A DNA stretch of 64,000 bases. It comes from Phocaeicola vulgatus. Lineage in GTDB: Bacteria > Bacteroidota > Bacteroidia > Bacteroidales > Tannerellaceae. This document shows, piece by piece, positions 18,533 through 25,626 of this stretch. The notes below the pieces were generated by a model. That model saw only the letters and a program-made list of their open reading frames with translations. It searched no databases and was not told the origin of the DNA. The stretch lies in contig CP091733.1 in NCBI GenBank assembly GCA_022009975.1, positions 2,083,501-2,147,500 on the forward strand, in the 5' to 3' direction. Positions within the stretch are counted from its first letter, which is position 1, and every line of letters begins with the position of its first letter. A program made the position numbers and the translations under genes.

Positions 18533-18913
18533 TTAGTTAAATCTTTCGCTTTTTATATAAATTGAATATATTATTTGACCTCGCATTTTCTCGAGGACTT
18601 CATCATCTGCTAAGCACTGTTTAATACTTGACGCAACGGATACATTTTTAGCTCCTTGATGAGCAATAGATTCGAAGATAAATTTTTCTTCATGTTGGTC
18701 AAAAACAGATTGCACCTTATCAATCATGATGTCAACCTTAAAATAATTGTATGGTTTCCCCGATAAATCAGAAGGATTAAACCATTTATTAAAAGCAATA
18801 TTAATTTTGCCATGCTCAATAAATTCTTTTTTATCTATCTCCATAAAATTATCAAGACTTGGCAACTCATAATCTATTTTTGGGGATTGTTCTCCATTGT
18901 TTTTTTGCTTCAT
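18533..18913 (-). CDS. Small soluble protein, unknown family
   Basis: 126 aa from the ATG at 18911-18913 (MKQKNNGEQSPKIDYELPS), which overlaps the upstream lipoprotein gene by 47 bases. A shorter start at 18844 (MEIDKKEF) would avoid the overlap. Visible features: an aromatic-rich 'INIAFNKWFNPSDLSGKPYNYF', an amphipathic helix around 'DKVQSVFDQHEEKFIFESI', and a beta-like C-terminus 'QIIYSIYIKSERFN'. No signal peptide or membrane helix. Function unknown; probably cytoplasmic within the cytoskeletal operon. Confidence 0.55.
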   Translation of the reverse strand: MKQKNNGEQSPKIDYELPSLDNFMEIDKKEFIEHGKINIAFNKWFNPSDLSGKPYNYFKVDIMIDKVQSVFDQHEEKFIFESIAHQGAKNVSVASSIKQCLADDEVLEKMRGQIIYSIYIKSERFN

Positions 18914-19901
18914 AATATGCAAAATATTCTTGATTAATGTCATATTCTTTTAACGAAAGTAATTGAATTTGATAACAGCCAAATGAAGTCTTATCTAATC
19001 CCATCTCAATAATAGTAGCACCTTTATCTAATGACAGACCTGTTTCTTCATCATAGGCATTTATTAAGTTTTCCTCTATTGTATTCCAATCACATCCTTC
19101 CCAATCCTGAATCTCAAAAGTCCCGTAACCTTTTGATTTACTCATAAGATATTGATTTTGAATAGAGCTATTATTACCATTTCCTTTCAACAGAGGATGA
19201 CTCACAGACATATGAAATTCATCCACTTCTGGGTATTGAGAAAAATCAACTGTACGACAAATACGCTTATATATATTATTTTGCATCCGATCGTCTGTAA
19301 ATATGATATAAAAACGTTTTTTATTGTAGTTATGACTTTTATATGATTCAATGTAAGGCTCAGATATAATATGAATATCGTACCCCCTAAGTATCCAAGT
19401 TTTAAAAGCATTGGCAAAATATGGATCATTATCATGACCTTTAGCTATTGATGGGGTATAATACTCCCCATCTGTAATCATCACAGATTCACATTCACCT
19501 TCTGCCATCATCTGCGAAGCTTTGGCAAGTTCTGCATAATTTATTTCTTGAATATTGCGAAGGAGTGTATAAACATCACCTTCTTCTTTTCGTATTTCTT
19601 TTCCTTTAATTGAATAGAAAGATGTCGTTTTATTAACAAGAGATGCTGCAACATCCTGAAAAAATGGTGAGTTTTGACCAAGTTGATTACAGGTAGAATA
19701 ATCTACATAAAGGTTCAGATTACCCTCTTGCAAATATTTTTCTTGTGGTTCAAAATTCTCAAGATGAAACTCTTTAAGATATTTAGTGTCTACCGGCGTT
19801 TCTTGACCACTTTTACATGAGGAAAAGAATTCAATTATAATCACAAAACTTACTACAAGTTTAAATAAGTTGTTATTTTTTACATAGCCAATTTTCATCA
19901 T
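18867..19901 (-). CDS. vWA-like lipoprotein, first gene of the island operon
   Basis: 344 aa from the ATG pair at 19896-19901. A signal peptide ends in a lipobox-like 'IIEFFSSC', Cys near residue 29, so the mature protein is probably lipid-anchored outside the cytoplasm. Residues ~60-75 'NLYVDYSTCNQLG' resemble the vWA MIDAS DxSxS strand. 'CESVMITDGEYYTPS' resembles the second MIDAS Asp strand (TDG), and 'KKRFYIIFTDDRMQ' another core strand. vWA proteins commonly scaffold metal-dependent complexes and occur with TerD and tubulin-like proteins. The DxSxC variant means metal binding is not assured. It follows the leader terminator directly. Confidence 0.6.
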   Translation of the reverse strand: MMKIGYVKNNNLFKLVVSFVIIIEFFSSCKSGQETPVDTKYLKEFHLENFEPQEKYLQEGNLNLYVDYSTCNQLGQNSPFFQDVAASLVNKTTSFYSIKGKEIRKEEGDVYTLLRNIQEINYAELAKASQMMAEGECESVMITDGEYYTPSIAKGHDNDPYFANAFKTWILRGYDIHIISEPYIESYKSHNYNKKRFYIIFTDDRMQNNIYKRICRTVDFSQYPEVDEFHMSVSHPLLKGNGNNSSIQNQYLMSKSKGYGTFEIQDWEGCDWNTIEENLINAYDEETGLSLDKGATIIEMGLDKTSFGCYQIQLLSLKEYDINQEYFAYYEAKKQWRTIPKNRL

Positions 19902-19967
19902 ATAGATTACGTCATAATGCCTGTAAGCTCCCTCAGACAGGATATAAAACTTAAATTTCACAAGCAT

Positions 19968-20007
19968 AAAAAAAGCGTGGGAACTGTACTGTCGTCCGTT
20001 CCACGCT
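19968..20007 (-). terminator. Strong intrinsic terminator in the operon leader
   Basis: Minus strand: arms AGCGTGGAAC and GTTCCCACGCT, loop of 13 bases, followed directly by a run of seven T. It lies ~70 bases before the vWA lipoprotein start and ~400 bases after the promoter, so it ends a leader RNA or acts as an attenuator of the operon. Confidence 0.75.
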
Positions 20008-20170
20008 CCGAGGCTCTCGCATTGCCTAATCCAGTTGAACAGACAACGTTAGAGCCCACGCCAATATGAATAACCTCTCATAAGAGACCTATATAAACAT
20101 TTATCCTGCATCCATACGGATACAGTTCGTGCCTAATAGGTCTCTACGTGATGATGTAATCACGCCCGGG
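19968..20170 (-). ncRNA. Candidate structured leader RNA / small RNA
   Basis: The minus strand folds into successive helices. CGTGAT/ATCACG lies at 20147-20164. A perfect 10-bp stem AGAGACCTAT/ATAGGTCTCT lies at 20083-20145. Then comes a three-way arrangement closed by GCGTGG (20056-20061) and CCACGC in the terminator, with an inner GGCTCT/AGAGCC stem and the GGAAC/GTTCC terminator hairpin. The GCGTGG at 20056 can compete with the GCGTGGAA of the terminator for the same partner. Either an independent sRNA or an attenuator/riboswitch is possible. No known class recognised. Confidence 0.5.
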
Positions 20171-20329
20171 ACATCTACCGTTGGCTATGCTCATGACTGG
20201 ATTTAGAAATTTGCGAGATTTCAGAACGTCAAGAACAAAACGTCTAGTAAACGCCTTTAATATGTCTTGGACTATTTTTCCATCTATGCCAGCATCGTAT
20301 AAATATGCCTTTCTACTTAATTTGCTCAA
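20144..20329 (-). CDS. Possible 61-aa leader peptide gene, TTG start
   Basis: A frame starting with TTG and reading MSKLSRKAYLYDAGIDGKIV, later 'RRFVLDVLKSRKF', ending 'GRCPGRDYIIT' exactly at the first leader hairpin. The composition is basic and protein-like. It has no ATG start and no recognised family. It lies inside the leader transcript from the 20411-20441 promoter, so it could be a leader peptide, a gene remnant or chance. Confidence 0.25.
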   Translation of the reverse strand: MSKLSRKAYLYDAGIDGKIVQDILKAFTRRFVLDVLKSRKFLNPVMSIANGRCPGRDYIIT

Positions 20330-20410
20330 CTTGACTAGAATGTCACTACAAGGCTACAAGAAAGAACACATCTATCTGATACTAATAAGAATCAAGCAAT
20401 AGTCCAATGG

Positions 20411-20441
20411 CAAAGATAACAACATTATTTGTTTGTTCAAA
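20411..20441 (-). promoter_or_regulatory. Bacteroidetes promoter for the island operon
   Basis: On the minus strand TTTG at 20441-20438, a 19-base spacer, then TATCTTTG at 20418-20411. This is a full match to the Bacteroidetes -33/-7 arrangement. Transcription would start near 20404 and run through the structured leader into the vWA lipoprotein gene. Confidence 0.7.
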
Positions 20442-20698
20442 TTAATTAAGAAAAAAATAATCGGGGATTTTAGTATTACCAAGGAAGTCATTGAAAAAGC
20501 GATATTATCAAAAAGCTATTTCTGGTTTTTATTATTATATATCTCTAATTTTTTCTCAAAGTGTTTTGCGATAGGTTAGTGGTGTTTCATAGAATCAGTT
20601 TTTACCAACTCGCTATGTCAGCAGACTATTAGTAGAATTAAAAAAAGAAAATTGATAAACAGTCAATACAAAAAAACAGTCACTCCGGATAAATCGGC

Positions 20699-20850
20699 TG
20701 TTATTGAATCGTCATTAAAACACTGTTTAAACACCATTTAAATACTGTTTTAACGTACTCGTCTTTACTTCATTTGGGCATAGATTTCATAGTAGATTCT
20801 ATGAAAAGCCATAAATCATCAGAAGTTCTGACTTTCTCCAGACTTTTACA
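20699..20850 (+). repeat. Dispersed intergenic repeat, right flank of the island
   Basis: Starts with CGGCTGTTATTGAATCGTC, then TTAAAACACTG / CACCATTTAAA / TACTGTTTTAA steps (20714-20755). It ends with ATCAGAAGT..TTTCTCCAGAC at 20818-20843. The order of parts matches 4512-4636 in direct orientation. Confidence 0.65.
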
Positions 20851-20855
20851 GAAAG

Positions 20856-21112
20856 TTGTAAGAGTAGTTGTAAAAGCTGCTCTTTCCATTCTTTCGGAAT
20901 TCCCGATAGTGTATCATAAGTCACTCAAAAACATGCTTTTCACAACTGGTTGATAAACATTTTCTCGACTGGGCAATTGCATAACTTAGGATACTTTTAA
21001 TTGGGCAACGACAATTTAATCTTCTCACCTAAGTGAGAAACATAAAATGTTGGATGTAAATGTTGTCGTTGACTATCCATAATAATCCGAGCAATTTTAG
21101 GGATAAACAATA
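20856..21112. other. Gene-free stretch with a nested hairpin at 21006-21071
   Basis: No gene seen. CAACGACAATTT (21006-21017) pairs with AAATGTTGTCGTTG (21058-21071), enclosing TTCTCACCTAAGTGAGAA (21022-21039), itself a hairpin. This may be a terminator-like or mobile-element end structure. Confidence 0.5.
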
Positions 21113-21178
21113 GCATACTACCTTTTTTCAAAAAGCATACTACCTTTTTCTAAAAAGCTTACTACCTTTTTGAAAACT
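21113..21178 (+). repeat. Three 22-bp tandem repeats with internal dyad
   Basis: Units at 21113, 21135 and 21157, each GCATACTACCTTTTTnnAAAAA or a one-base variant. Each unit can fold on itself (CTTTTT/AAAAAG). Similar architecture, different sequence, occurs at 38351 and 46490. Confidence 0.8.
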
Positions 21179-21179
21179 C

Positions 21180-21384
21180 CCTTAAATGCTGTCTTGAATG
21201 CTGTTCTAACGTACTCCTTCTTTAAGCGGATAATTTCTCGTTGGGCATACATACCGACAGTTTCCTGATTCATGCCGAAGAGGTGGGGTTTAATCAGTTT
21301 TAGACGAACTTGCAAATTAAACGAATTGTCACCCCAAATAAAATCGGCTGCCATGAATCATTATTAAAACCCTGTTTTAATGTA
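21180..21384 (+). repeat. Dispersed repeat copies in the remnant region
   Basis: 21182-21223 carries a diverged TTAAATGCTGT..TTCTAACGTACTCC copy. 21262-21330 resembles 21978-22048 (ATGCCGAAG, GGGTTTAAT, GACGAACnTnCAAATnAAACGAA). 21331-21384 holds CACCCCAAATAAAATCGGCTG..ATGAATCATTATTAAAAC, related to 20683-20730 and 21901-21935. Confidence 0.6.
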
Positions 21385-21399
21385 CCATGTAGCGAAAAC

Positions 21400-21654
21400 A
21401 CGCATCAACTTCCTTCTTACACCAAGACAAAAGGATTGGATAAGGAGAAATTACGCCAGATGATACTGCAATTCTTACAAAACGCAGGTGACGAAGGGGA
21501 AAAGCGAGACAGTATTTATGAATACTTGAGGGATGTACTTCCTTCCAACAAAACAGACGAACAACAACTGCGCATGGTGGGCAAATTGCTTGTTGAAATG
21601 GATGAAAATAAATTAATAACAACCAAAGGGCGAAAGTGGATAATAAGGTCGTAA
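21400..21654 (+). pseudogene. C-terminal remnant of an AlbA_2-type ATP-binding regulator
   Basis: About 80 recognisable residues, 'KLRQMILQFLQNAGDEG' and 'LRMVGKLLVEMDENKLIT', then 'KGRKWIIRS' and stop. This resembles the winged-helix tail found in Bacteroidetes ATP-binding proteins with an N-terminal Schlafen/AlbA_2 domain. The body of the gene is missing and the fragment begins inside the dispersed repeat, so it is a deletion remnant. Confidence 0.5.
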
Positions 21655-21790
21655 TAAGACCTAATTTGTGAATTACGACCTTTTTACGACCCAATATGCC
21701 CACTTGAGGTTGAAATAGGTCGTAATTTTAATCGATTTACATCGAAAAAATCATATTATAACGGAGTTAGTATCATAAAATACAAAAGAT

Positions 21791-21913
21791 ATGTTATTCG
21801 GAAACAAGATAAGAGAACTCAGAGACGAGCAGGAGCTCCTGCAACGCCAATTGGCGGCAGCATTAGAAATTGATACTCCCATGTTCAGTAAAATTGAACG
21901 TGGGCTGTCATGA
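21791..21913 (+). pseudogene. Truncated XRE-family regulator interrupted by a repeat
   Basis: 40 aa: MLFGNKIRELRDEQELLQRQ, continuing to 'DTPMFSKIERG', the first three helices of an XRE helix-turn-helix domain like restriction-modification controllers. The next bases (GGGCTGTCATGAATCATCA) are the start of the dispersed repeat and give a stop at once. The remaining half of the regulator is absent. Confidence 0.7.
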
Positions 21914-22048
21914 ATCATCATTAAAACACTGTTTAAATACTGTTTTAACGGCATTAAAACACTGTTTTAATACCATGCCTGATGGATGCCGAAGGAGAGG
22001 GTTTTAATCGAAGTTTAGTCGAACATACAAATAAAACGAACAATTTGC
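21905..22048 (+). repeat. Dispersed intergenic repeat copy inside the XRE remnant
   Basis: GCTGTCATGAATCATCATTA, TTAAAACACTGTTTAAATACTG, a second TTAAAACACTGTTTTAA, then ATGCCGAAGGAGAGGG..TAGTCGAACATACAAATAAAACG. The parts match the copies at 20699, 21262 and 21340. Confidence 0.65.
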
Positions 22049-22108
22049 TTTTCCGTTTGGATACAATCCGTATCTTTACCCATATTTTGTAATGGATAAT
22101 TTCGCAAT

Positions 22109-22840
22109 ATGGGGAAAAAAGTAATTGTTGTCGGAGCGACTTCCGGCATTGGCCTTGAAGTGGCTCGTTTGTTTGCCCAAAAAGGTTACACGGTCGGCAT
22201 TGCCGGACGACGCATGGAGCGGTTGGAGGAAATAGCCCAATCCACTCCCGGTATCGCAGCCATCCAACAAATTGACATAACCCGCAAGGAAGCCCCGGAA
22301 CATCTGGAAGAAGTCATAGCCAAACTTGGCGGCATGGATATCTACTTCCATAGTTCGGGCATTGGCTGGCAGAACAACTTGCTTGACACGGACAAAGAGA
22401 TGAAGACGATAGAGACCAACGCATTGGGGTTCGTCAGGATGGTAACAGCAGCATACAACTGGTTTGCCTCAAACGGGAAGAAGGGACAAATCGCATGCAT
22501 CACCTCCATTGCCCGCACACGCGGATTAGGTGCCGCCCCTGCCTATTCCTCGACCAAACGCATGCAATCGCATTACCTCGAATGTTTGTCACAGCAAACC
22601 CGCATGCGCCATTTGCCCATACGCATCACCGATATCCGCCCCGGTTTTGTCGCCACCGACTTGATTGCCGGCAGCAATTACCCATTGCAACTATCAGCCA
22701 AAGATGTGGCAAAAGATATTGTGCAAGCGGTGGAACACGGCAAGGAGGTGGTGACAATCGACTGGCGTTACCGCCTACTTGTAGGAGCATGGCAACTGAT
22801 TCCAAGATGGATTTGGACAAGGCTGACGTTTGCAAAGTAA
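22109..22840 (+). CDS. Short-chain dehydrogenase/reductase
   Basis: 243 aa, typical classical SDR. The NAD(P) loop 'VGATSGIGLEVA' is at residue ~8, catalytic Ser in 'ACITSIA' (~135), and the Y-x-x-x-K pair in 'PAYSSTKRMQ' (~148-152). The substrate is not predictable. It stands alone, with a -7-like TATCTTTA at 22071-22078, and marks the return to GC-richer core sequence right after the remnant region. Confidence 0.88.
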   Translation: MGKKVIVVGATSGIGLEVARLFAQKGYTVGIAGRRMERLEEIAQSTPGIAAIQQIDITRKEAPEHLEEVIAKLGGMDIYFHSSGIGWQNNLLDTDKEMKTIETNALGFVRMVTAAYNWFASNGKKGQIACITSIARTRGLGAAPAYSSTKRMQSHYLECLSQQTRMRHLPIRITDIRPGFVATDLIAGSNYPLQLSAKDVAKDIVQAVEHGKEVVTIDWRYRLLVGAWQLIPRWIWTRLTFAK

Positions 22841-22979
22841 TGCACCGCACGATGTTTGGCGACCCATTAGATATTGTTTAGAAAGCTGCCATATACTTTT
22901 TCTCGTTATTTTCCGTTTTCTTATATAGCTCACGCCATTTTTTAGCACGGAGGATAGCCCGTCATGTGAAAATTCGGCG

Positions 22980-22987
22980 TAACTTTG
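22980..22987 (+). promoter_or_regulatory. -7 box for porQ-cmk-ispH
   Basis: TAACTTTG, a TAnnTTTG match 10 bases upstream of the first porQ ATG (22998) and 19 before the second candidate (23007). It favours the downstream start. Confidence 0.5.
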
Positions 22988-22997
22988 AACCCGTTTA

Positions 22998-24005
22998 ATG
23001 AATGATATGAGAAAGATTTTATCCATTATATGTCTGTGCCTGCTGGTCCATCTTGCGCATGCGCAAATCGGAAATGAAGCGTATGGCTTTTTGCGGTTGC
23101 CCTCTTCTTCCCATGCCAATGCGTTGGGGGGATATAATGTCTCAATTATCGAACCCGACCCTGCATTGGGATTCCATAACCCCGCCCTGTTGGGTGGAGA
23201 GATGGACAACATGGTCAACCTGAATTACCTGAACTATATTTCAGACATCAATGCCGGCAGTGCCATCTATACCAAAGCATTCAAAGAGAGGGGGACGTGG
23301 GGAGCCGGTGCCACCTTCTTCAGTTATGGCAAAATCAAAGAGTATTCCAAAGAGAACGAGTATATCGGTGATGTCTCCGCCAAGGACATAGCCTTGCAAG
23401 GATTCTTCTCTTATGACTTGAGTGAGAAATGGCGTGGCGGCCTCTCCTTGAAATTCTTATATTCCTCCATGGCTGAATACCATTCCATGGGATTGGGCGT
23501 GGACGCAGGATTAAGTTACTATGACGCAGACAAGAAATTGTCATTCGGGTTTGCCTTCAAGAATATCGGTGCCCAGCTCAAATCGTACTACGATGAGCGG
23601 CAGAAGATGCCTTGGGATATCCAATTGGGCGTATCCAAACAGATGGCACACGCTCCCATCCGTTTCTCATTGACGGCAATGTACCTCAACAAATGGAAAT
23701 TAAACTATATAGACGAATCCGACAAAGAGTATAAAGGGGATAGTTTCGGAAAGACATTCCTGAAACATTTGGTTATCGGCGTGGATTGGCTTCCCTCGGA
23801 GAACCTATGGATTGGCGTAGGCTACAATCCTAAAAGGGCGATGGACATGAAGTTGGACGGGGCGAACGCTTTGGCTGGTTTTTCCGCCGGAGCCGGGCTG
23901 CACGTCAAAATGTTTGATGTCAGTGCGTCCGTTGCCAAATACCATCCGTCGGCATTGTCGTTCATGATCAGTTTATCCACCTCTCTTTCCGGTTTCAAAT
24001 TGTAA
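22998..24005 (+). CDS. porQ: Type IX secretion system protein PorQ
   Basis: 335 aa (332 if the Met at 23007 is used). A signal peptide ends 'LLVHLAHAQ', followed by a barrel of alternating aromatic/polar strands. Conserved PorQ blocks are 'YGFLRLPSSSHANALGG' and 'DPALGFHNPALL'. PorQ belongs to the PorP/PorQ/PorV outer-membrane family and supports secretion of T9SS cargo in Bacteroidetes. The order porQ-cmk-ispH is conserved in the phylum. Presence suggests a type IX system elsewhere in the genome, but no other por gene is in this window. Confidence 0.88.
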   Translation: MNDMRKILSIICLCLLVHLAHAQIGNEAYGFLRLPSSSHANALGGYNVSIIEPDPALGFHNPALLGGEMDNMVNLNYLNYISDINAGSAIYTKAFKERGTWGAGATFFSYGKIKEYSKENEYIGDVSAKDIALQGFFSYDLSEKWRGGLSLKFLYSSMAEYHSMGLGVDAGLSYYDADKKLSFGFAFKNIGAQLKSYYDERQKMPWDIQLGVSKQMAHAPIRFSLTAMYLNKWKLNYIDESDKEYKGDSFGKTFLKHLVIGVDWLPSENLWIGVGYNPKRAMDMKLDGANALAGFSAGAGLHVKMFDVSASVAKYHPSALSFMISLSTSLSGFKL

Positions 24006-24017
24006 TTTGTATTATTT

Positions 24018-24705
24018 ATGAAAGATTGTAATAGCAATAGACGGTCACTCCTCAAGCGGCAAAAGCACCATGGCGAAAGAGCTTGCCCAAGAAATAGGAT
24101 ATGTATATATTGATACGGGCGCAATGTACCGGGCTGTGACTTTGTATGCGTTGAGACAGGGTTATATCCAAGGGAACAACATCAACGAAAAGGCTTTGGA
24201 AGCGGATATGCCCCGACTTTCCATCACCTTCCAATCCAATCCCGGGACAGGCAAATCCGACACCTTCCTCAACGGGGAGGATGTGGAAAAAGAAATCCGG
24301 GGCATGGAAGTCGCCAACAAGGTCAGTTTGGTCGCATCCTTGGGGTTCGTACGGAAAGCGATGGTTGCACAACAACAAGCAATGGGGAAAGAAAAAGGCA
24401 TCGTGATGGACGGAAGGGACATTGGCACGGTCGTATTCCCCCATGCGGAGTTAAAGCTGTTTGTCACCGCCTCTCCGGAAGTACGTGCGCAACGCAGGGT
24501 GGACGAGCTGCTTGCCAAAGGTGAAAAGGTCTCTTACGAAGAGGTCCTGGAGAATGTCAAGAAACGTGACTTCATCGACTCCACCCGTGAAGAGAGTCCT
24601 CTCCGCAAAGCGGATGACGCGATTGTGCTGGACAATTCCAACATGAGCCGCGCGGAGCAAAAGGCATGGTTAAGAGAGAAATTTGAAGCTTGCGTAAAGG
24701 AATGA
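24018..24705 (+). CDS. cmk: Cytidylate kinase, frameshift just after the start codon
   Basis: About 228 aa. Reading from 24022 gives 'KIVIAIDGHSSSGKSTMAKE' with the cmk Walker A. Then come 'YIDTGAMYRAVTLYA', 'MDGRDIGTVVFPHAELK' and 'RDFIDSTREESPLRKA', all CMP-kinase signatures. The only ATG (24018) is out of frame by one A: ATGAAAGATT should read ATGAAGATT. The next in-frame ATG (24070) would delete the Walker A, so an indel in AAA is the better reading. The enzyme phosphorylates CMP/dCMP with ATP. Its stop overlaps the ispH start by four bases. Confidence 0.9.
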
Positions 24706-25559
24706 ACCGCGATATGATTGTAGAAATAGACAAGGGCTCCGGCTTCTGCTTCGGAGTGGTCAATGCCATCAACCATGCAGAGAAAGAGCTTGCCAACACG
24801 GATGTGCTGTATTGCTTGGGGGATATCGTGCACAACAGCCTGGAAGTTGAACGCTTGGAAGCGAGTGGACTACGGACAATCGAGCACGACGAATTCGCCC
24901 GCCTGAAAGATGTCAAAGTTCTATTGAGAGCGCATGGCGAACCACCCAGCACTTACAGGACAGCGGAAGAGAATCACATCCAGATAGTAGATGCCACCTG
25001 CCCCGTCGTCTTGCAATTACAGAAAAGGATCCACCGCTGTTTCCAAGAGGTAAAAGGGAACCACACGCAATTGGTCATTTACGGGAAAAAAGGTCATGCC
25101 GAGGTGAATGGACTGGTGGGACAAACGGAAGGGACAGCCATTGTGGTCGAGTCGGTGGAAGATTTGGACAAACTCGACTTCACACGGGATATTACCCTCT
25201 TCTCCCAAACAACCAAATCATTGGATGGATTCCGGAACGTAGTTGCCGCCATTGAAAACCGGATTGCACCGGGTGTCAACTTCCAATACCATGACACCAT
25301 TTGCAGGCAAGTCGCCAACCGGTTGCCCAACATCAAGAAGTTCGCAGCAGAGCATGACTGGGTTTATTTCGTGGCAGGCAGGAAAAGTTCAAATGGCAAG
25401 ATGCTGTTTGAAGAGTGCAGGAAAGCAAACCCCAACAGCTGCTTCATCTCTTCAGCCGAAGAGATAACAGAGCCTTTGCCCGACAGCGTCATGCGGGTGG
25501 GCGTGTGCGGAGCGACTTCCACCCCCAAATGGTTGATGGAAAAGATAGCGGAAAGGTAA
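24702..25559 (+). CDS. ispH: 4-hydroxy-3-methylbut-2-enyl diphosphate reductase IspH
   Basis: 285 aa from the ATG overlapping the cmk stop (ATGA). The three cluster cysteines are visible: 'GFCFGV' (~15), 'DATCPVV' (~95) and 'CGATSTPKWLME' near the end. 'RAHGEPP' and 'YGKKGHAEVNGL' are also typical. IspH carries a 4Fe-4S cluster and makes IPP and DMAPP in the last step of the MEP isoprenoid pathway. A start at 24690 is possible but lacks the coupled overlap. Confidence 0.95.
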   Translation: MNRDMIVEIDKGSGFCFGVVNAINHAEKELANTDVLYCLGDIVHNSLEVERLEASGLRTIEHDEFARLKDVKVLLRAHGEPPSTYRTAEENHIQIVDATCPVVLQLQKRIHRCFQEVKGNHTQLVIYGKKGHAEVNGLVGQTEGTAIVVESVEDLDKLDFTRDITLFSQTTKSLDGFRNVVAAIENRIAPGVNFQYHDTICRQVANRLPNIKKFAAEHDWVYFVAGRKSSNGKMLFEECRKANPNSCFISSAEEITEPLPDSVMRVGVCGATSTPKWLMEKIAER

Positions 25560-25592
25560 AACAGCTGAATGGGTAAGTACAAAAATAATCTT

Positions 25593-25600
25593 TACCTTTG
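25593..25600 (+). promoter_or_regulatory. -7 box for the AddB-like nuclease gene
   Basis: TACCTTTG matches TAnnTTTG and lies 26 bases upstream of the ATG at 25627, between ispH and the nuclease gene. Confidence 0.55.
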
Positions 25601-25626
25601 CCTGCATATCATAAAGAGACAACAGG

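Noticed and set aside
20144..20330. The basic 61-aa frame in the leader as a transposase tail
   Set aside because: No catalytic motif, inverted repeat ends or target duplication could be seen, and the start is TTG; kept only as a weak leader-peptide candidate.
19968..20404. Leader RNA as tmRNA, RNase P RNA or 6S RNA
   Set aside because: Length is similar to tmRNA, but the paired GGGG..CCCC acceptor ends and Ala-tag, the RNase P conserved core, and the 6S long-bubble fold are not present.
4646..20850. Integrated phage or conjugative element
   Set aside because: No integrase, capsid, terminase, relaxase or tra genes are visible, and no tRNA lies at either border.
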